Shown here piece by piece: positions 48,301 through 61,400 of a stretch of DNA of 64,000 nucleotides; the first letter of the stretch is position 1, and each line of letters starts with the position of its first letter. The notes below the pieces were generated by a model, which worked only from the letters and a program-made list of their open reading frames with translations, had not been told where the DNA came from and made no database searches. The position numbers were made by a program, and so were the translations under genes. This DNA is from Nymphalis io. Lineage: Eukaryota > Arthropoda > Insecta > Lepidoptera > Nymphalidae. The DNA is taken from NCBI RefSeq assembly GCF_905147045.1, contig NC_065901.1, positions 682,001 through 746,000 of the forward strand, read 5' to 3'.

Positions 48301-49728
48301 ATTTTCTTATTGGGTTTAAGAACTTGGCTGTATTATATTCCGGTTTTGTCGGATAGGCGTCGCATTGCACTTTGAGAGAGATAAGGAGTCCACATGTTTG
48401 TGTGCACACTATAAGAAATAGGTCTCGTGTGTTAGGCTAGTATTTGAGATAGGCCTAAATTCCTTCATGACTTCTTTTTTTATTAATTTAAAAAAAAAAA
48501 AAATTGTTATAAAAATAAAAAATCTTTCATGTAATTCTAGATTTAAAATTAATTTGATTTACATACAGAAAATGATTTATTTACATTTTACGCTGGTAGC
48601 TATTTCCTGGTATATGAAATTATAATGTTAAAGAAATTATGAATCGCTTACTTCAGAATTATTGATGAAGTAATTCTCGATTTAATTGATAGTTTTATTG
48701 TCTAAATTTAATATAAAAATACTCTAAAGCGTCGTCATATTTTGTAACAAATTCAATTTACTTGCTTGATAAAATATTTATGTCAAACCCGGAATCAAAC
48801 TATAATTATTGTAGGTACTGATATAGATAATGATGCATCATCGCGGTTTTGTTTCTACTGGCAGCTTTATATGTTACACAATATTCAATAATAAAATACT
48901 AATTAATAACCAGAATTTAACATAATTATTAATTATACATATTGTACCTTGCGTTGATATATATACTGTTATTAGATGGGAAATAATTATTTGTTTTTTT
49001 TATTCAGACGGAGACCAGTGAAAGTGGCTTGCTACGTCGTCTCGGCCGTTTATGGCTGGCGTCACAAGTGCGGGAGCTTGAGCGTAGCGGGCAGACAGAC
49101 GTACCCTCGCTGCTGGCTGTGGACACCGCTACCCTCTACAAACACCTTCGAAGAATCAAACAGTTATTGCGCACGCGGAATTTTATATTTCTCGTCCCCA
49201 CCATTGGTATGTATACATATATGTCGTACTTAGAAGTTATTAGTAGTTACAGTTATCGTTAATGATATATTCGAATGTTTAGTCTTGCAGGAACTAGACG
49301 AGCTGAAGCGTGAGCGAAGTTCCGCTCGGGATGCCATCCGTTGGCTTGAAATACAACTCAAGAGCGGCTCGCGGTTCCTACGAACTCAGCGGCCCGGTCA
49401 GTCGAGACCTCTGCCTCTGTTGAAGTACCCGCGGAAAGCACCACCGCATGTACACAATTTCATACAAATATTGGAATTTTGCAATCACTTCACTGCCGAC
49501 GAGAAACAAAACCAAGGAGGTAACGGCGACCCGGACAATTCGGTGCACGGTAAATCAGCTCCACTATTAATATTGCTCGTCGGTAACGAACCGGGAAAGA
49601 GTGATGAGCATTACAAAGAGTTCAGTCTGACGGGTGCGGCGCAGGCCTCGGGCATCACTGTGCAGTATATCGGAGACTTCTACACGAAATGGCGTCAGAC
49701 GATGCACAAGAGTGGCAAGAAGAGATGA
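45327..49728 (+). CDS. Smg5: Smg5, nonsense-mediated mRNA decay factor
   Basis: Smg5 binds phosphorylated Upf1 and promotes its dephosphorylation and decay of mRNAs with premature stops. Four exons: 45327-45400, 45746-48002, 49008-49206, 49283-49728, giving 991 aa with consistent phases. The first 400 residues are the helical 14-3-3-like/TPR region (LFSHILCGIGQFHHF, YYLQAAQIDLTSGMPFNQLG). The middle is low-complexity, with a basic run (KRRRRRR) followed by an acidic Ser-rich stretch. The C-terminus is a PIN domain (FLVPTI-VLQELDELK to FYTKWRQTM). In this family the Smg5 PIN domain lacks most catalytic acids and is thought inactive, unlike Smg6. AATAAA at 50051-50056 is the likely poly(A) signal. 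The intron 48003-49007 carries a degraded SINE near 48318-48430. Confidence 0.93.
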
Positions 49729-51112
49729 AAGAGAAAACTCCGCATTCAGGACTCGATCGCTGGAAAGGGAATTGACTCGATGCCCTTCAAACGGCCAACA
49801 AATCATTATCATTCAGTGATGGGATTTGTACACGCTCAACGCGAGCGTTATAATAAGCATAAGCAACGGTTGATTCGAAAATAATTCGACGTTGAATTCA
49901 AGTTGTCCCCTGTCTAACAAGCATTGTCATTTTAAATCATAATTAATTCATTTCCACATATACTATTGGGTGTTATTTTTTTATATAACATAATCGGGAT
50001 CAAGTTTATTTGTTCATTATTTGGATATATATATTTTCACCTGTCATCATAATAAATATTTGTAACTCAAAACGAATTTTATTTAGAAAAAAGAATCCAT
50101 TACTTAAAATCACAAAAATAAATTAGAAAAAGTTAGAAACTTTACAGGGATAGTATTTTCCTGAATAAAAGGCATCACGTTAATGATGCTGTATGATCTG
50201 CTTTTGAGAAAAAAAAACTGCTATGGAGCAATTTGAACAATTATTTTGATTCGATTCACTCGTGTAAGCTAAATTAGCACTTCATACTTCAGATCATAGA
50301 TTATAAATGCAAATATGTGAGGGTTTGGAAACAAAAAGTATTAATATATGCTATTTTTATTTAAATATATATATATCTAAAATAAGCGATAAATTAAAAA
50401 AAAATAAGTTACATAACAAAACATAAATTACATTGGCTCACATCAAAAATAACTGAAAAATGAGCATAAATTTAAATTAAGTCTGAATAAAAATGATTTA
50501 AAAGTCGTATTATCTAAAACTTCTCTATTGCGATTTTAATAACATTTAAAAAATAATTACAAAGCCAATTATAATAAGTAAAAAGAAACAAAAAGGTTTA
50601 TAAGACGAGCACTGTATCTTGTAAGTATCATTACCTTGTAAAAGCTATCTATGGTGCAAAAGTATACAACCAGTGTGATATATACAAATCATTAATATTC
50701 TCAGTCCCATTTACTTAGGGAGGTTAATTAAAAACTCTCGAGTAATTAACTTACATTATAATAAATCAATACAATATAATGTACAAAATATACAACACCT
50801 TTAACAATCTTTTAACAGTCTTATAACTTTATATAACCTATACATATACAATATTGCACTTACAACTCCATTAAAATATAAGAACATAAAATAGTTGATA
50901 GTAGAACATTTGAGATTATTTCTTATGCTTAAAAGTAGTTCTACATGCAAATGCACTTTATTTAATAGCAATTTTAGTTTTTAAAAGAGCAAAATCATCA
51001 TAAATTTATCAATCTTATGCTTAAGGTAGATGATAGTTCATATTGTACAACTGTCCTATTGCGTACTAAGCCATATATTTACATATGCCCTAATAAGGTC
51101 CACTTTTGATGG
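49729..51112. other. Convergent 3' region between Smg5 and the YEATS gene
   Basis: Contains the Smg5 3' UTR to about 50070 and presumably the 3' UTR of the minus-strand YEATS gene. AT-rich; nothing else recognised. Confidence 0.5.
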
Positions 51113-53614
51113 CTAGCAACCCACAAGCTGTATTAGCTGCTGCACTGTTGAACGATCTAATAAACATAGATCAAAATCAAATGTTTGAGTAGTTACTTCA
51201 TATCTGCCGGTCTCTGCTATGAGATTCACAACCCTTTCAAGATCTTCATTGTTTTTAATTGTCATTATGCGTTGCTGCAAACCTCTCAATTGTACCATGT
51301 AGTCAGGTGATAAATCTCCTGGCTCAGCATCTTCACCCAAACTACTTGAGACTCCATTGTCTTGTACTTTGGTCTCTATTGATAAAGAACCACTGCTTTC
51401 TCCATGTTCAGTTTCATTATTAGAGGGTCCCGAATCAGCAGCCTTAGCAATTTTTCTGTTCTCTGCATCTTCTTCCACAGCAGCTTTTCTTTTCCGTCGT
51501 TTTTCTTCTCTTTTAGATTTGTCCTTATGTTTTTTTGATTTTTCTTTTGGTTGTACTGGAGGTACTTCAACTATTCGCTCAGGTTCTGGTTCAATTTCAG
51601 GCTCCGGCTCAGGCTCTGGTTCAGGTTCTGGAGAAGGTTCTCGTTTGACAAGCTTTGGTGACGGATTTTCCACTTTTACTTTCATATCTTCCTCATCTGC
51701 TATCATAGAACCTTCGGAATCTGAATGGCTGCTGTTAATATCTTCTGTTCCAATAAGAAGAACTTTATTAAGGCCACTTTTAGAACTACACTGAGATGCA
51801 GTATCTATAGATATAGGGGAAGCTGGCTCAGGTAGAGCTCGCTCTTTTTGTATTGGAGTTTCCCGGAGTTCTATAACTTCAGGTTTTTCAATTGCTATAT
51901 CCCGAACTTTTTCATGTTTTTGCTTTCTATCTTTGCTAGATTCTTTGTGCTTTTCCTTAGATTCATCTCTTTTTTTGTCTTTTTTCTTGTGCTTATGTTT
52001 CCTTTCTGGCTCGCCTCTATCTTTAGACTTGTGATTTTCATGACGCTCAGGAATATCTAACTGAGGAGATTTTCGCAAGTTTTCTTTCGTTTTTTCTGGT
52101 TTTAATAATTTTTCTTTTATAGGAGAATTTTTATTTAATTCTTTTTCTTTAACTATTTCTCTAGGTTTTGTTACTTCTTTAACTAATTCTTTTAATGGCT
52201 CTTTCGGAGAATCTTTGTTTTTGTGACTTTCTTTCTTATGATCTTTCTTTTCTTTTCTTTCTTTATCTCTATCATGGCTCTTCTTTTCTTTTTTCTTTTT
52301 TTCTTTTGTATCTTTTTCTATTTTAATCTCGGGTATTCTTTCATCAGATTTTATTTTCTTTTGTTCAAAGTTTTCAGCAATATGTTTTGATGGTTTATAT
52401 TCTTCTTTCATACTAGATGCACTACTAGATCTAGGCACAGGACTCGGAACTTTTCTGTTTGGAGTTGGACATTTTTTCTTTGGTGGTTCAGGAGATGGTG
52501 GCCTTTCACTTTGTCTTTTAGATGCCTTCTCTTTAATCCTCTCCTGTTCTCTGTTATGATTTTTAGATTTTTCAATTTTTTGTTTTTCTTCTTTAATGTT
52601 TAACTTATCAGATTTTGCTTCTTTATGTTCATGTTTTGTTTTCTTATCAGAGCTTGACCTTTCTTTATCTTTTTTATCTGATTTTGCCAATATCAAATTC
52701 TTCTCAAGTTTTTTAGGATCTGGTGACACTTTTGGTGGTTTCCTAATAAGTGGCCCAAATAAGTTTTCAAAACTGCTAGTTTTAGGTTCTTCTTTGTACT
52801 CTTTTGATTTATGTTTCTTGTTATTATCTGATGATAACTTAGGTTTACTGACAAGTTGTGGCTTTTCATCAGTAAATGAATCTCTACTTCTACTCTCTTG
52901 GTCGGGATTGGTGTAAAAAGCATTTTTGTCAACAATCATTCCACCTCCTTTTAAAAGTCTTCGCTTAAACTCTTCATTAGGATTTTCAAAAATATATCTA
53001 TCTTTTAAAAATCCACCATGCTGTAGTGTCAAATCATAAATAAAAGTTATTTTCTTAGGTTCGTCTTTATTTTTTAAATATAGTTCAATTGGTAGATTAA
53101 ATCCTGCATAGCCAGACTCTTTAATAGAAAAAGGAGGTTCTTTTACAACTGAAAAAAAAATGATACAATGTTTTATCAACATATATGATATCTTTGATAT
53201 TAGTAACTATTATTTTAGTAAAAATATGCATGTGGAAACAAATTTACTTTCCATATTTTTGTTATCAATAGATTCATGTATTGACAGTTATTGTATATTA
53301 ATTCAAATAATAAAGTTAAAAAAAAAACATTTCAGCTTGTTTACTTTAACAAAATAAAGGAGCAGGTGTTATTAGTTAAATATTTTACTTAAACTAGAGA
53401 TAAAGTTGCATAAAAGTAGAAATTGGGTACCTCGTCTTGGTTTTTGAAACGTTTCATGTAGTTTAAAAACCACTTTTTCGACGAAGTGACTGATCTCAGC
53501 GCCTTCTTGACCGCGCACGAAAATTTCCCAATCATGAGTGAAGCCTTCAGAGGTTTTCTTAGATTTCAATGAAGCTTCATGTCCGATTTCTATATTTACT
53601 CTAACTGCCGACAT
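51113..53614 (-). CDS. ear: ENL/AF9-related YEATS protein
   Basis: A reader of acylated histones and scaffold of the super elongation complex and Dot1 complex, acting in the nucleus. Two exons: 53431-53614 and 51113-53148, 739 aa. The YEATS domain spans both exons (EGFTHDWEIFVRG, HFVEKVVFKLHETF, then ESGYAGFNLPIELYLKNK). The middle is a long Lys/Glu/Ser-rich disordered stretch with a PEPEPEPEPE run. The C-terminus (LRGLQQRIMTIKNNEDLE to STVQQLIQLVG) is the ANC1-homology domain that binds AF4 and DOT1L. I start at ATG 53614, because that gives the usual short family N-terminus; 13 further in-frame codons upstream have no family match. It diverges from mRpL34, 638 bp away. Confidence 0.92.
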
Positions 53615-54252
53615 TTTGGATCTAAAAATGTTTAAGAAAACTGTATTTAACATAGAAGTTCATATATCAATCTCAACGCATTAAAAAATAAAACAACTAC
53701 TAAATATAAAATGACTTAATCCCATTTTAACTACTTACAGGTATTATTTACAGCTTAGATTAAATAAATTTCTAAATATCACTAGTAATAATAGTTTTAT
53801 AATCACTGAACTGAAATTATATTAAATAACGAAAATAATCTTTTAGCGCCCTTGTTATTTTTGTCCGCCATATTCAATTTCATATCGACATTGGTGTATG
53901 AGGTGCGTTCGATTCAAAATAACAAAAATAATCCGCCGCTACACATGTCACAAATTAGCACAACCTTTATTTTCAATGGTGTGGCCATGTTTTCAAGAAT
54001 GTTAATTTTTTTTTAATTTTGCGATGTGGCATTAGGTATTAGTAATACAATTATTAAAGAAAATATCGAGAAAAATAAAAAAAAGTTGTAATAAGGTGTA
54101 GGGCCGGTCTAAAAGTGTACCATAGATCGAGTTTTCAATCTGTGAAAATTCTAGTGTCAAAATTGTCAGTCAGGCTGGGTTTTTTAATCTTAGAGGAATG
54201 AGTTAAATTTCTTATTCATTTCAATTATAGTAAACATATTCAAGCAATAAGC
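53615..54252. promoter_or_regulatory. Shared divergent promoter region, ear and mRpL34
   Basis: 638 bp separate the two start codons on opposite strands. A GTCCGCCATATT stretch lies near 53860. No TATA box was found. Confidence 0.4.
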
Positions 54253-54605
54253 ATGTCTAAGTTTATGACAGCTGTTCTTCAACCTTTAAAGTAGGTTAAA
54301 TTACCAACCATAGGTAACCATTAGAAAAATGAGTTATTATTTTGATTGATCTTTCATTCCCAATTTTCAGATGCGTGACCCAAACCATACAGTCATTCGG
54401 ACACGTTTCTCCAACTACCAGCTTAGTAAAACCCGAAAATCCCTTGTTATCGCTTATTAGAACAAAGGTAAGATGTTATTTTCCACGTCCAAATGAAGTA
54501 AGAAGAGTTCGTCGACATGGCTGGAATGCTAGAATGTCAACGCCGAATGGTCGAAGAATTATTATGAGAAGGTTCTTAAAAGGCCGACACGTATTGTCAC
54601 ATTGA
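54253..54605 (+). CDS. mRpL34: Mitochondrial ribosomal protein bL34m
   Basis: A protein of the large subunit of the mitochondrial ribosome. Two exons, 54253-54290 and 54371-54605, encode 90 aa. The N-terminal half is poorly conserved and presumably the import signal. The C-terminal 45 residues are the bL34 core (NEVRRVRRHGWNARMSTPNG, then RRIIMRRFLKGRHVLSH). Poly(A) signal AATAAA at 54648-54653. It converges with the SLC25A46-like gene. Confidence 0.92.
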
Positions 54606-54916
54606 TTTGTTTTAGTAAGGGTAGGTGTAATCGTAGAAATAATATAAAATAAATAATATGTGTTTTATTTTCATTTTAACAGTTAAATTAAAACTTAGCC
54701 ATTTTTCTTAAATCTAAGCAACAAATTTACAAAAAAATCTTTTTATCTATTGATATCTTTGATCTACTTTAAGATAAAAAAAATATAATCACAATTATTT
54801 AAAACAATAAAAGAGTAAACTCAATTTACTTGTACAATGTAGATTTAATAACTTCCAGGTGTATATCAGGACCGTATATCAATTTGCCGCTGATCATTTT
54901 CATAATTAGTCTTAAA

Positions 54917-57258
54917 TCAATTGAACAAATACTTTTGTTGTGAATGAACAGCAGAATCCTCTGAATTAGTTGGAGTGCTAGCTGGTTTAAGGAGATTAGA
55001 CATTTCTGATACTACTAATGTTGTTAGTTTTATAATAGCTAAATGTGCAGCAAGCTGGAGCACTAGGGCACCGAAACCTTTGTATAGGCCACCTAAGCCT
55101 TCTTTGGCAATGGTTGTGTTGTAGCAATCCATAAACCCTTGGTAACCTGTTAGTATAGGGGTCACAGATGACCCTGTGTCTAAATTGTCTATTATTGTTC
55201 TTGTTCCCTAAAAATAATGTTATATATTCAATTACATATATTGCAACTTTTATTATTCATCATTTAGAACTCTTTATTTTAAATTTCCCAAAAGTGATTT
55301 TGAGTTATTATTAGGAATTAACTGATCTATAAGAAAGTTCAGAAATTTTGAGTTTTATTAATAATAAAATATATAATATAGGTTGATTTTTTTACAGCAT
55401 ACCTGTATATGTAGTCTGTGTATGATAGTCTCAATGGGGTAGAATAAGATTTCCATGGTTATAAAGGAGAAAATATTTGCCTTTAAATTCAAATCTTCTA
55501 TTAGAGGATTTTGTGCATTCTTAGAATAGTTGGCATTATAAGAATCATTTAACTCATGTTTATGCCTTTGTTGGAAGCGCAAGATTCTTACTGTTATATT
55601 TCTTAATATAATACTGAAAATTAAACCAAAAAATGTCAATATAAATTGTCATAAATGTAAATAAAATATAATGTCAAATAACTCACTGGGCAAAATATTT
55701 CGAAATTCCAAGAGAGACTGTTGGCAATACAATAGCCCATATCGGTAGCATTCGGCCACGACTCGGTGTTCCCCATTCCAGAATACGCACAAAACCTTCT
55801 CTGAATACATCCAATAAAGCCGGTTTATCACTAGCAATGTCACTTTGAACGGTCTCTACAAGACTAGCGGAGTAGAAAGGAGTGACAAGTGCTATACTTA
55901 TACTGAAATTATGTTAGAAAATCAATACATTGTATATTGATATATCAATAAAATTATTAATTATTTGTTACCATTTTAATGTCAGGTGTTGCAAAAATTG
56001 TAAAAATGAGCTGCACTTTCCAATTTCTCTGCAAATGACAACAGAAAATAGTTATATAAAAATATTTCTTATAATAAACGAACATCAAACTACTCAACTT
56101 GGTTAAAATAATAGAAAGATACACTAAAGGCTTGGAGAACATTTCTGTGGAGATTAGAAAGTTATAATAAAAATATATTAAAAATGAAATTAAAAAGAGT
56201 TTAAATACAATACTGCATTAGATAGATATATCTACCAACTTTGGCCACCCTGTTCCCTTTGTTATCACATCTTCAACAGCCAAATTAAGGCCCTTTACAA
56301 TGCATGTGGAGCCAATTCCTTTCCATAGTGTGGTGAAGTCCTGCCTTCTATGTAGTCTTACCACCACTGGCAGAAGAGTGTACGGCACAATATGGTAGTT
56401 CCTCAAGCTGTTGTGTACCTATGTATAAAATTATTATTATTTAAGTAATAAAAGTTACTTTTAAGAATTGCACAAGTTTATCGGGCATGGGATTAATATT
56501 TTTATAAATAAAATAAAAGAATTTTGATAAGAACGAACCTGACATTGTCTTCTAAGTACGATAAATGGATGACTTAATAAATTTTCGGTTACAAGACTTG
56601 CGACACTTATTGCTGTTGTTACATAGGTATTGGTTTCTGAAAGAACATATTTTTTTATTTTTTTTTAAATCCTTCTAGATTAAACTTATCTTATTTTTGC
56701 ATAATAATACCTGTATCATATTTTTTTTTTTTATAGAATAGGAAGGTGGACGAGCATATGGGCCACCTGATGGTAAGTGGTCACCAAACGCCCTTAGACA
56801 TTGGCATTGTAAGAAATGTCAACCATCGCTTATAGCCAATGCGCCACCAACCTTGGGAACTAAGATTTTATGTCCCTTGTGCCTGTAATTACACTGGCTC
56901 ACTCACCCTTCAAACCGGAACACAACAATATCAAATATTGCTGTTTTGCGGTAGAATATCTGATGAGTGGGTGGTACCTACCCAGACGAGCTTGCACAAA
57001 GCCCTACCACCAGTAATTTTTGATACAGGTTGTTAGTGCGAAGCTAATAAATAATACTAAAAATGTTGTTTAAATAACAAAAATACCTTCATCTGGAGCG
57101 TCGTCCATTACCAAAGGCGGACCTTGGTACTCTTCAGTTAAGGGGGTATGGTAACCGTAAATTTGTTGATAACGGGTATCGTAAATATCATTAGTCTCCC
57201 TATTAGGATCTAATCCGTATGGCCGATTATAACCACGGTGATCTCCAAAACCAGCCAT
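54917..57258 (-). CDS. SLC25A46-like mitochondrial outer-membrane carrier protein
   Basis: A member of the mitochondrial carrier family that works at the outer membrane in mitochondrial dynamics and lipid homeostasis. Seven exons: 57087-57258, 56539-56636, 56240-56418, 55972-56028, 55687-55902, 55403-55613, 54917-55207, giving 407 aa with consistent phases. After a divergent N-terminus come the family landmarks HPFIVLRRQCQVHNSLRNYH, LWKGIGSTCIVKGL, TPFYSASLVETVQSDI, FYPIETIIHRLHIQGTRTII and GLYKGFGALVLQ. The donor after exon 56240-56418 (gttggt) is weak, but it gives the reading that fits the family; an alternative donor 4 bp further in breaks it. A retroposon (56720-57016) lies in intron 1. 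Confidence 0.9.
56720..57016 (-). mobile_element. Poly-A retroposon (SINE-like), copy 4, in SLC25A46-like intron 1
   Basis: The most complete copy: poly-T at 56720, then text nearly identical to 10782-11077, with the complete CCACCTGATGGTAAGTGG tail motif. Confidence 0.82.
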
Positions 57259-58407
57259 ATTCTATAATTATCTAACAATTAGTTCATTCTTCGGTAAATT
57301 TCTTCAAACAGCCGACAGTAGTTTATTTCCGCCTAGTTATAACAAAAAACAGTATTATGAAATATTTATACAAATAAATAAGAAAAAAATTGAACGATTA
57401 TAAATTATAGCAATAGTGATGTTCAAAATGTTAAAATTGCGCTGTCTCTTTTAGTTGTATTTGACAGATGACATATAGGTGTATATATCGATAAATATCC
57501 TAATAATAAATATTGTTCTAATGTGTGGTAAGTGGTTATGATTGTAATGAAGACGGCTATCGGCAACAAGAAATTACTTTAACAGAAAGATTAATAGATT
57601 TAAAGAGTAAAGGGGCTGACTGATATGTTATGAAGGCAATACGCTAATGTATACTTTGGTTAAGAACTGACATATAGCATACGAAACATAGAAGGAAAAA
57701 GACTAAGTCTTAGTCGCTAATATTTATAATTATTATTATATATATAATTATATAAGCGTCTAATGACTGATGACTTAAAAGCAGAGTTATTTATACTTTA
57801 CTATTTAGATAGTAATTACAAATTTACGCAATATCCATACGTCTAAAATTATTGTTTTCAATTTTATAGTCATAATGTAGCTTTTGTTTTAATATTTATT
57901 TATGTTTTTTGATGGTATAATTAAAAAGTAATTTAGATAATAAAATAGCAACTTTTAAAACACAACGTCGTTCGTGACATAAGCTTAGCTCATAGAGTTG
58001 TGACCCTGTTGACGTATTGGTCACGCAAACTTCGTACTTATTATTGAAAGTAAAATACTAAAGAAAATAAATACACGAAAAATGGAATCAAATTTTCATT
58101 TAACTATTAGTACTGATACCTAGTACTTTGTAACATTTTACAATAACTTAATAAAGCCTATCAGTTTTAGCGCCACCGTGTGTCAGAAAGCAGAACTAAA
58201 TATTGCTTAACGAAAGGCCTTTAGTACCTACTTGTACCACCCTAGCTCAAGACGCATGATCAATTTTCTGTCTGTCCCTATCTTTTATAAAGATTTCTCA
58301 CGGTCAGCGAACGACTATCGATTTAAAATAAATAGGACAAAAGTCCTAAAGCCCTAAAAATGTGGACTTAGAGCTGACGTTAAATTTGTGTCGGTGTAAA
58401 AACAAAA
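57259..58407. promoter_or_regulatory. Divergent intergenic region, SLC25A46-like and VWC membrane protein genes
   Basis: 1.15 kb of AT-rich DNA between two divergent start codons. No repeats or further coding sequence recognised. Confidence 0.4.
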
Positions 58408-61400
58408 ATGTTTAGTAAAGCAGTGTTGTGTCTATCGACCTTACACTTTTATAGTAAGTGAGATAAAATAATTATATTGATAATACAATTTCCAGTGAGT
58501 GTTACAATGTGATTTGGGTGTTGTAGGTGTTGCAGCACAAGGAGAATGCACCGATTTGAGGGGAAGGCTCATTACAAATGGGATGCACTATGTTCCAGGC
58601 CCTGATACTTGCACGTTATGTATTTGTGACAATGGCGTGCCCAAAGTGTGTAAGGCTGTTCTGTGTTCACCACCCCAGGTAAGTTGTTTTATTTATTACA
58701 TTTCTGTTAAATATATTTACAAAAAAAAAATTGTTTTAAATAACAATTGGCAGTTAGTCGATAGCTGTTATTAATATATAATTTTTCATATGCAAATAAT
58801 GAATTATGATTTGTAAGAAAAGATTTTTAATATGCCATATTTACATATATTTTATAAGGTTTTTTTTTGTTACGATAAACGCTTGTCCGTCTAGAAAATA
58901 TCGATAAAATAATATCGCGCCAAAAATGTATATTAACAACACTATACATAGCGAATATGGACTATTATTTTATCTTTGTTGTATTTGTCGCTTCCGCTTC
59001 TCTCAGTAGACACAAACATCATATTATCACACACACCTTGTGTAGGTATGTTTGATTCCTAAAAAAAAATTTGCCTATATATATCAATATAATTATTATT
59101 CATGTTAAATTTCACGTAATTTCATTAGAAAACGAGATAATATTTTTGTGTAAGGTATTTACTTTACTATTTGGCCTTATAAAAAATTAATTATTGCAGG
59201 ATTGCCGTTCATTTCGTGTGGGTACAACGTGCTGCGAATTTATCTGTCTCGACGATGTAGTAAAACCCGCGGAGGGTACTGAGGCTAATGTCCGAGTAGC
59301 GGCCGGTGGTACAGCGGCGATAGTCCTGCTCACTGTAGCATTTGTCGTCTACAGAGTTAGAAAGCAGAAACGACGTCGACCACCACACACGGAAGATCAG
59401 AGGAGTCTGACGAGTATTGGGTATGATAGACAAGAAAAATTTAGACTATTTTTTTTTTAATTGGTAGGCGGACTACAAAACAGGTGGCCACCTGGTAAGT
59501 GGTCGCCACCGACCATAAAAATTGGCGATGTAAGATTAATTAATTTTTTTTTTTTTTTAATTCATTCCGTACATCGCTAATCTGCCTAGGGAAATATGAC
59601 CCTTGAGCCTGTAGTTACATTGACTGACTCACCCTTCAAACCGAAACAATATACTAAATATTACATAAAAGGTCAAGTATGGATACATTCTAAATAATTT
59701 GTTTAACTAACTTAAAATCTGAACGTTTTATGACTTCAGCTATATAAGCGGCAGTATGGGCTATATGGGCGGGAGCTGCGAGACGGCGCCAATGGGAGCG
59801 TGGAAGCCTCCCTCTAACTACCTGCCGCGAGGTGAAGCTCCGCCGCCCTACGAGGAGGCCATGGCGCAGTGTCGTTCTGACCCTATGAGGTTAAATACAA
59901 TTTTTCAAATTATTTTCGATCTCGGAATTATACCACAATGAGCAAGTAAAGCTTTCACTCCCTGTCGTTCCTACACGCAAAACATTAAGGAGTTGAGTAC
60001 AAAAAAAATTTAAATACTTAAATTCAGAAATGCCCTACATCACGAGATCGTACGTCGTCATACGCGTCGGTTAAGGTTTTTGTCTAAGTCAGAAACATTT
60101 TTCGGTCGGTACATACCGATACATATATATTTGATGAGTGTACAAGTATGTGCGCAAACTCAGGCACACTATGTTTCCTGAGGTCCTGGTAATTGTAAAT
60201 TTTACCCTCTATACCACTTCTTGATATTTTCTTGACCGCAAAATTGAATTACTTTCATTCGCACGATGAACCGGTATTTGAACGTCATCAATAATAGCAT
60301 TATAGGTCAACATCACCCATTGAAGTAGCTGAGACTAGATATTTTAAGTAGTAAGTTATTTATAAAGTGATAATTATACAAATCAAGTCGCTCGGTCGTC
60401 AGAGTCGGCACGGAGTCGTACCATCGCACGTACGCGGCGGGCGACGACGTGTGCGCCTCGCACGCCTACAACATGCCGCGGCCCGTGGCGCAGGTCAGTA
60501 CGCACGATACTAACGCACAATCGACACAAAACTTCTTACTTACTTTTAAGAGAAAGATCAATTCATGTTTGTTCGATAAATACCTAAAATATCCTATTCC
60601 AATCAAAGTTGTAGGAATGAACAAGCCTTTGACTTTGATGGTGCTTGAGATTTTCTAATATCTCTGCTATATTATGCGATACAAGATCGTGATCGACATA
60701 TATTTATTTGTAATACAGCGCTATTCCATATAAATAATATTATGCACTTTAATTTTAGTGCTGAAATTCCGATAGCATACTTCGTCGACATTCAAAACGC
60801 AATTTAATCGCGAATCCATAGTGAATACCATAGATTATCCAAGATCTCGATTCTCGACCAATGATGTCGCGTCGATTAAATGTTAAAGTTGTTTATTTGT
60901 CTTTACTCCAGCAGTCCCGTTGTCACTGTTCCTAATTATTTTTATTTGCAACCTGGTTAGTTGGTTAATAGGGACTAGTCCTATCGATGGATGATTTATA
61001 AAGAAAATAATTCTGACCCCTTGGGCTATTGCCGTCCCCAATCGTAACAGAAGCCACAAGCTTATCGTGGTGACAATTCTATGTAATGACTAAACATATA
61101 ACAGTCTAAATTCGGACTAAAATCGTCAATCGGCCAGGTATCATAATTCATTTGCAAAGATAGACGCCGGTAAGCGCGCGCATATGATTGCAGATTGCGA
61201 ATACACAAAACTGCTACAACGCTCCTCTGCTGCAGTCCGTACATCCACCTGAAGTGAGAGACGCATCTATCATCCCTCATCCATTGGCTCCAAGCAGTAC
61301 GTAAATATTAACCAAATATATGTTTAGTATAGTTAAAAATTTAATAATATTATTTAATAAATTAGAACTGAGTATGCACGAAAAGATATAACGTTTACAG

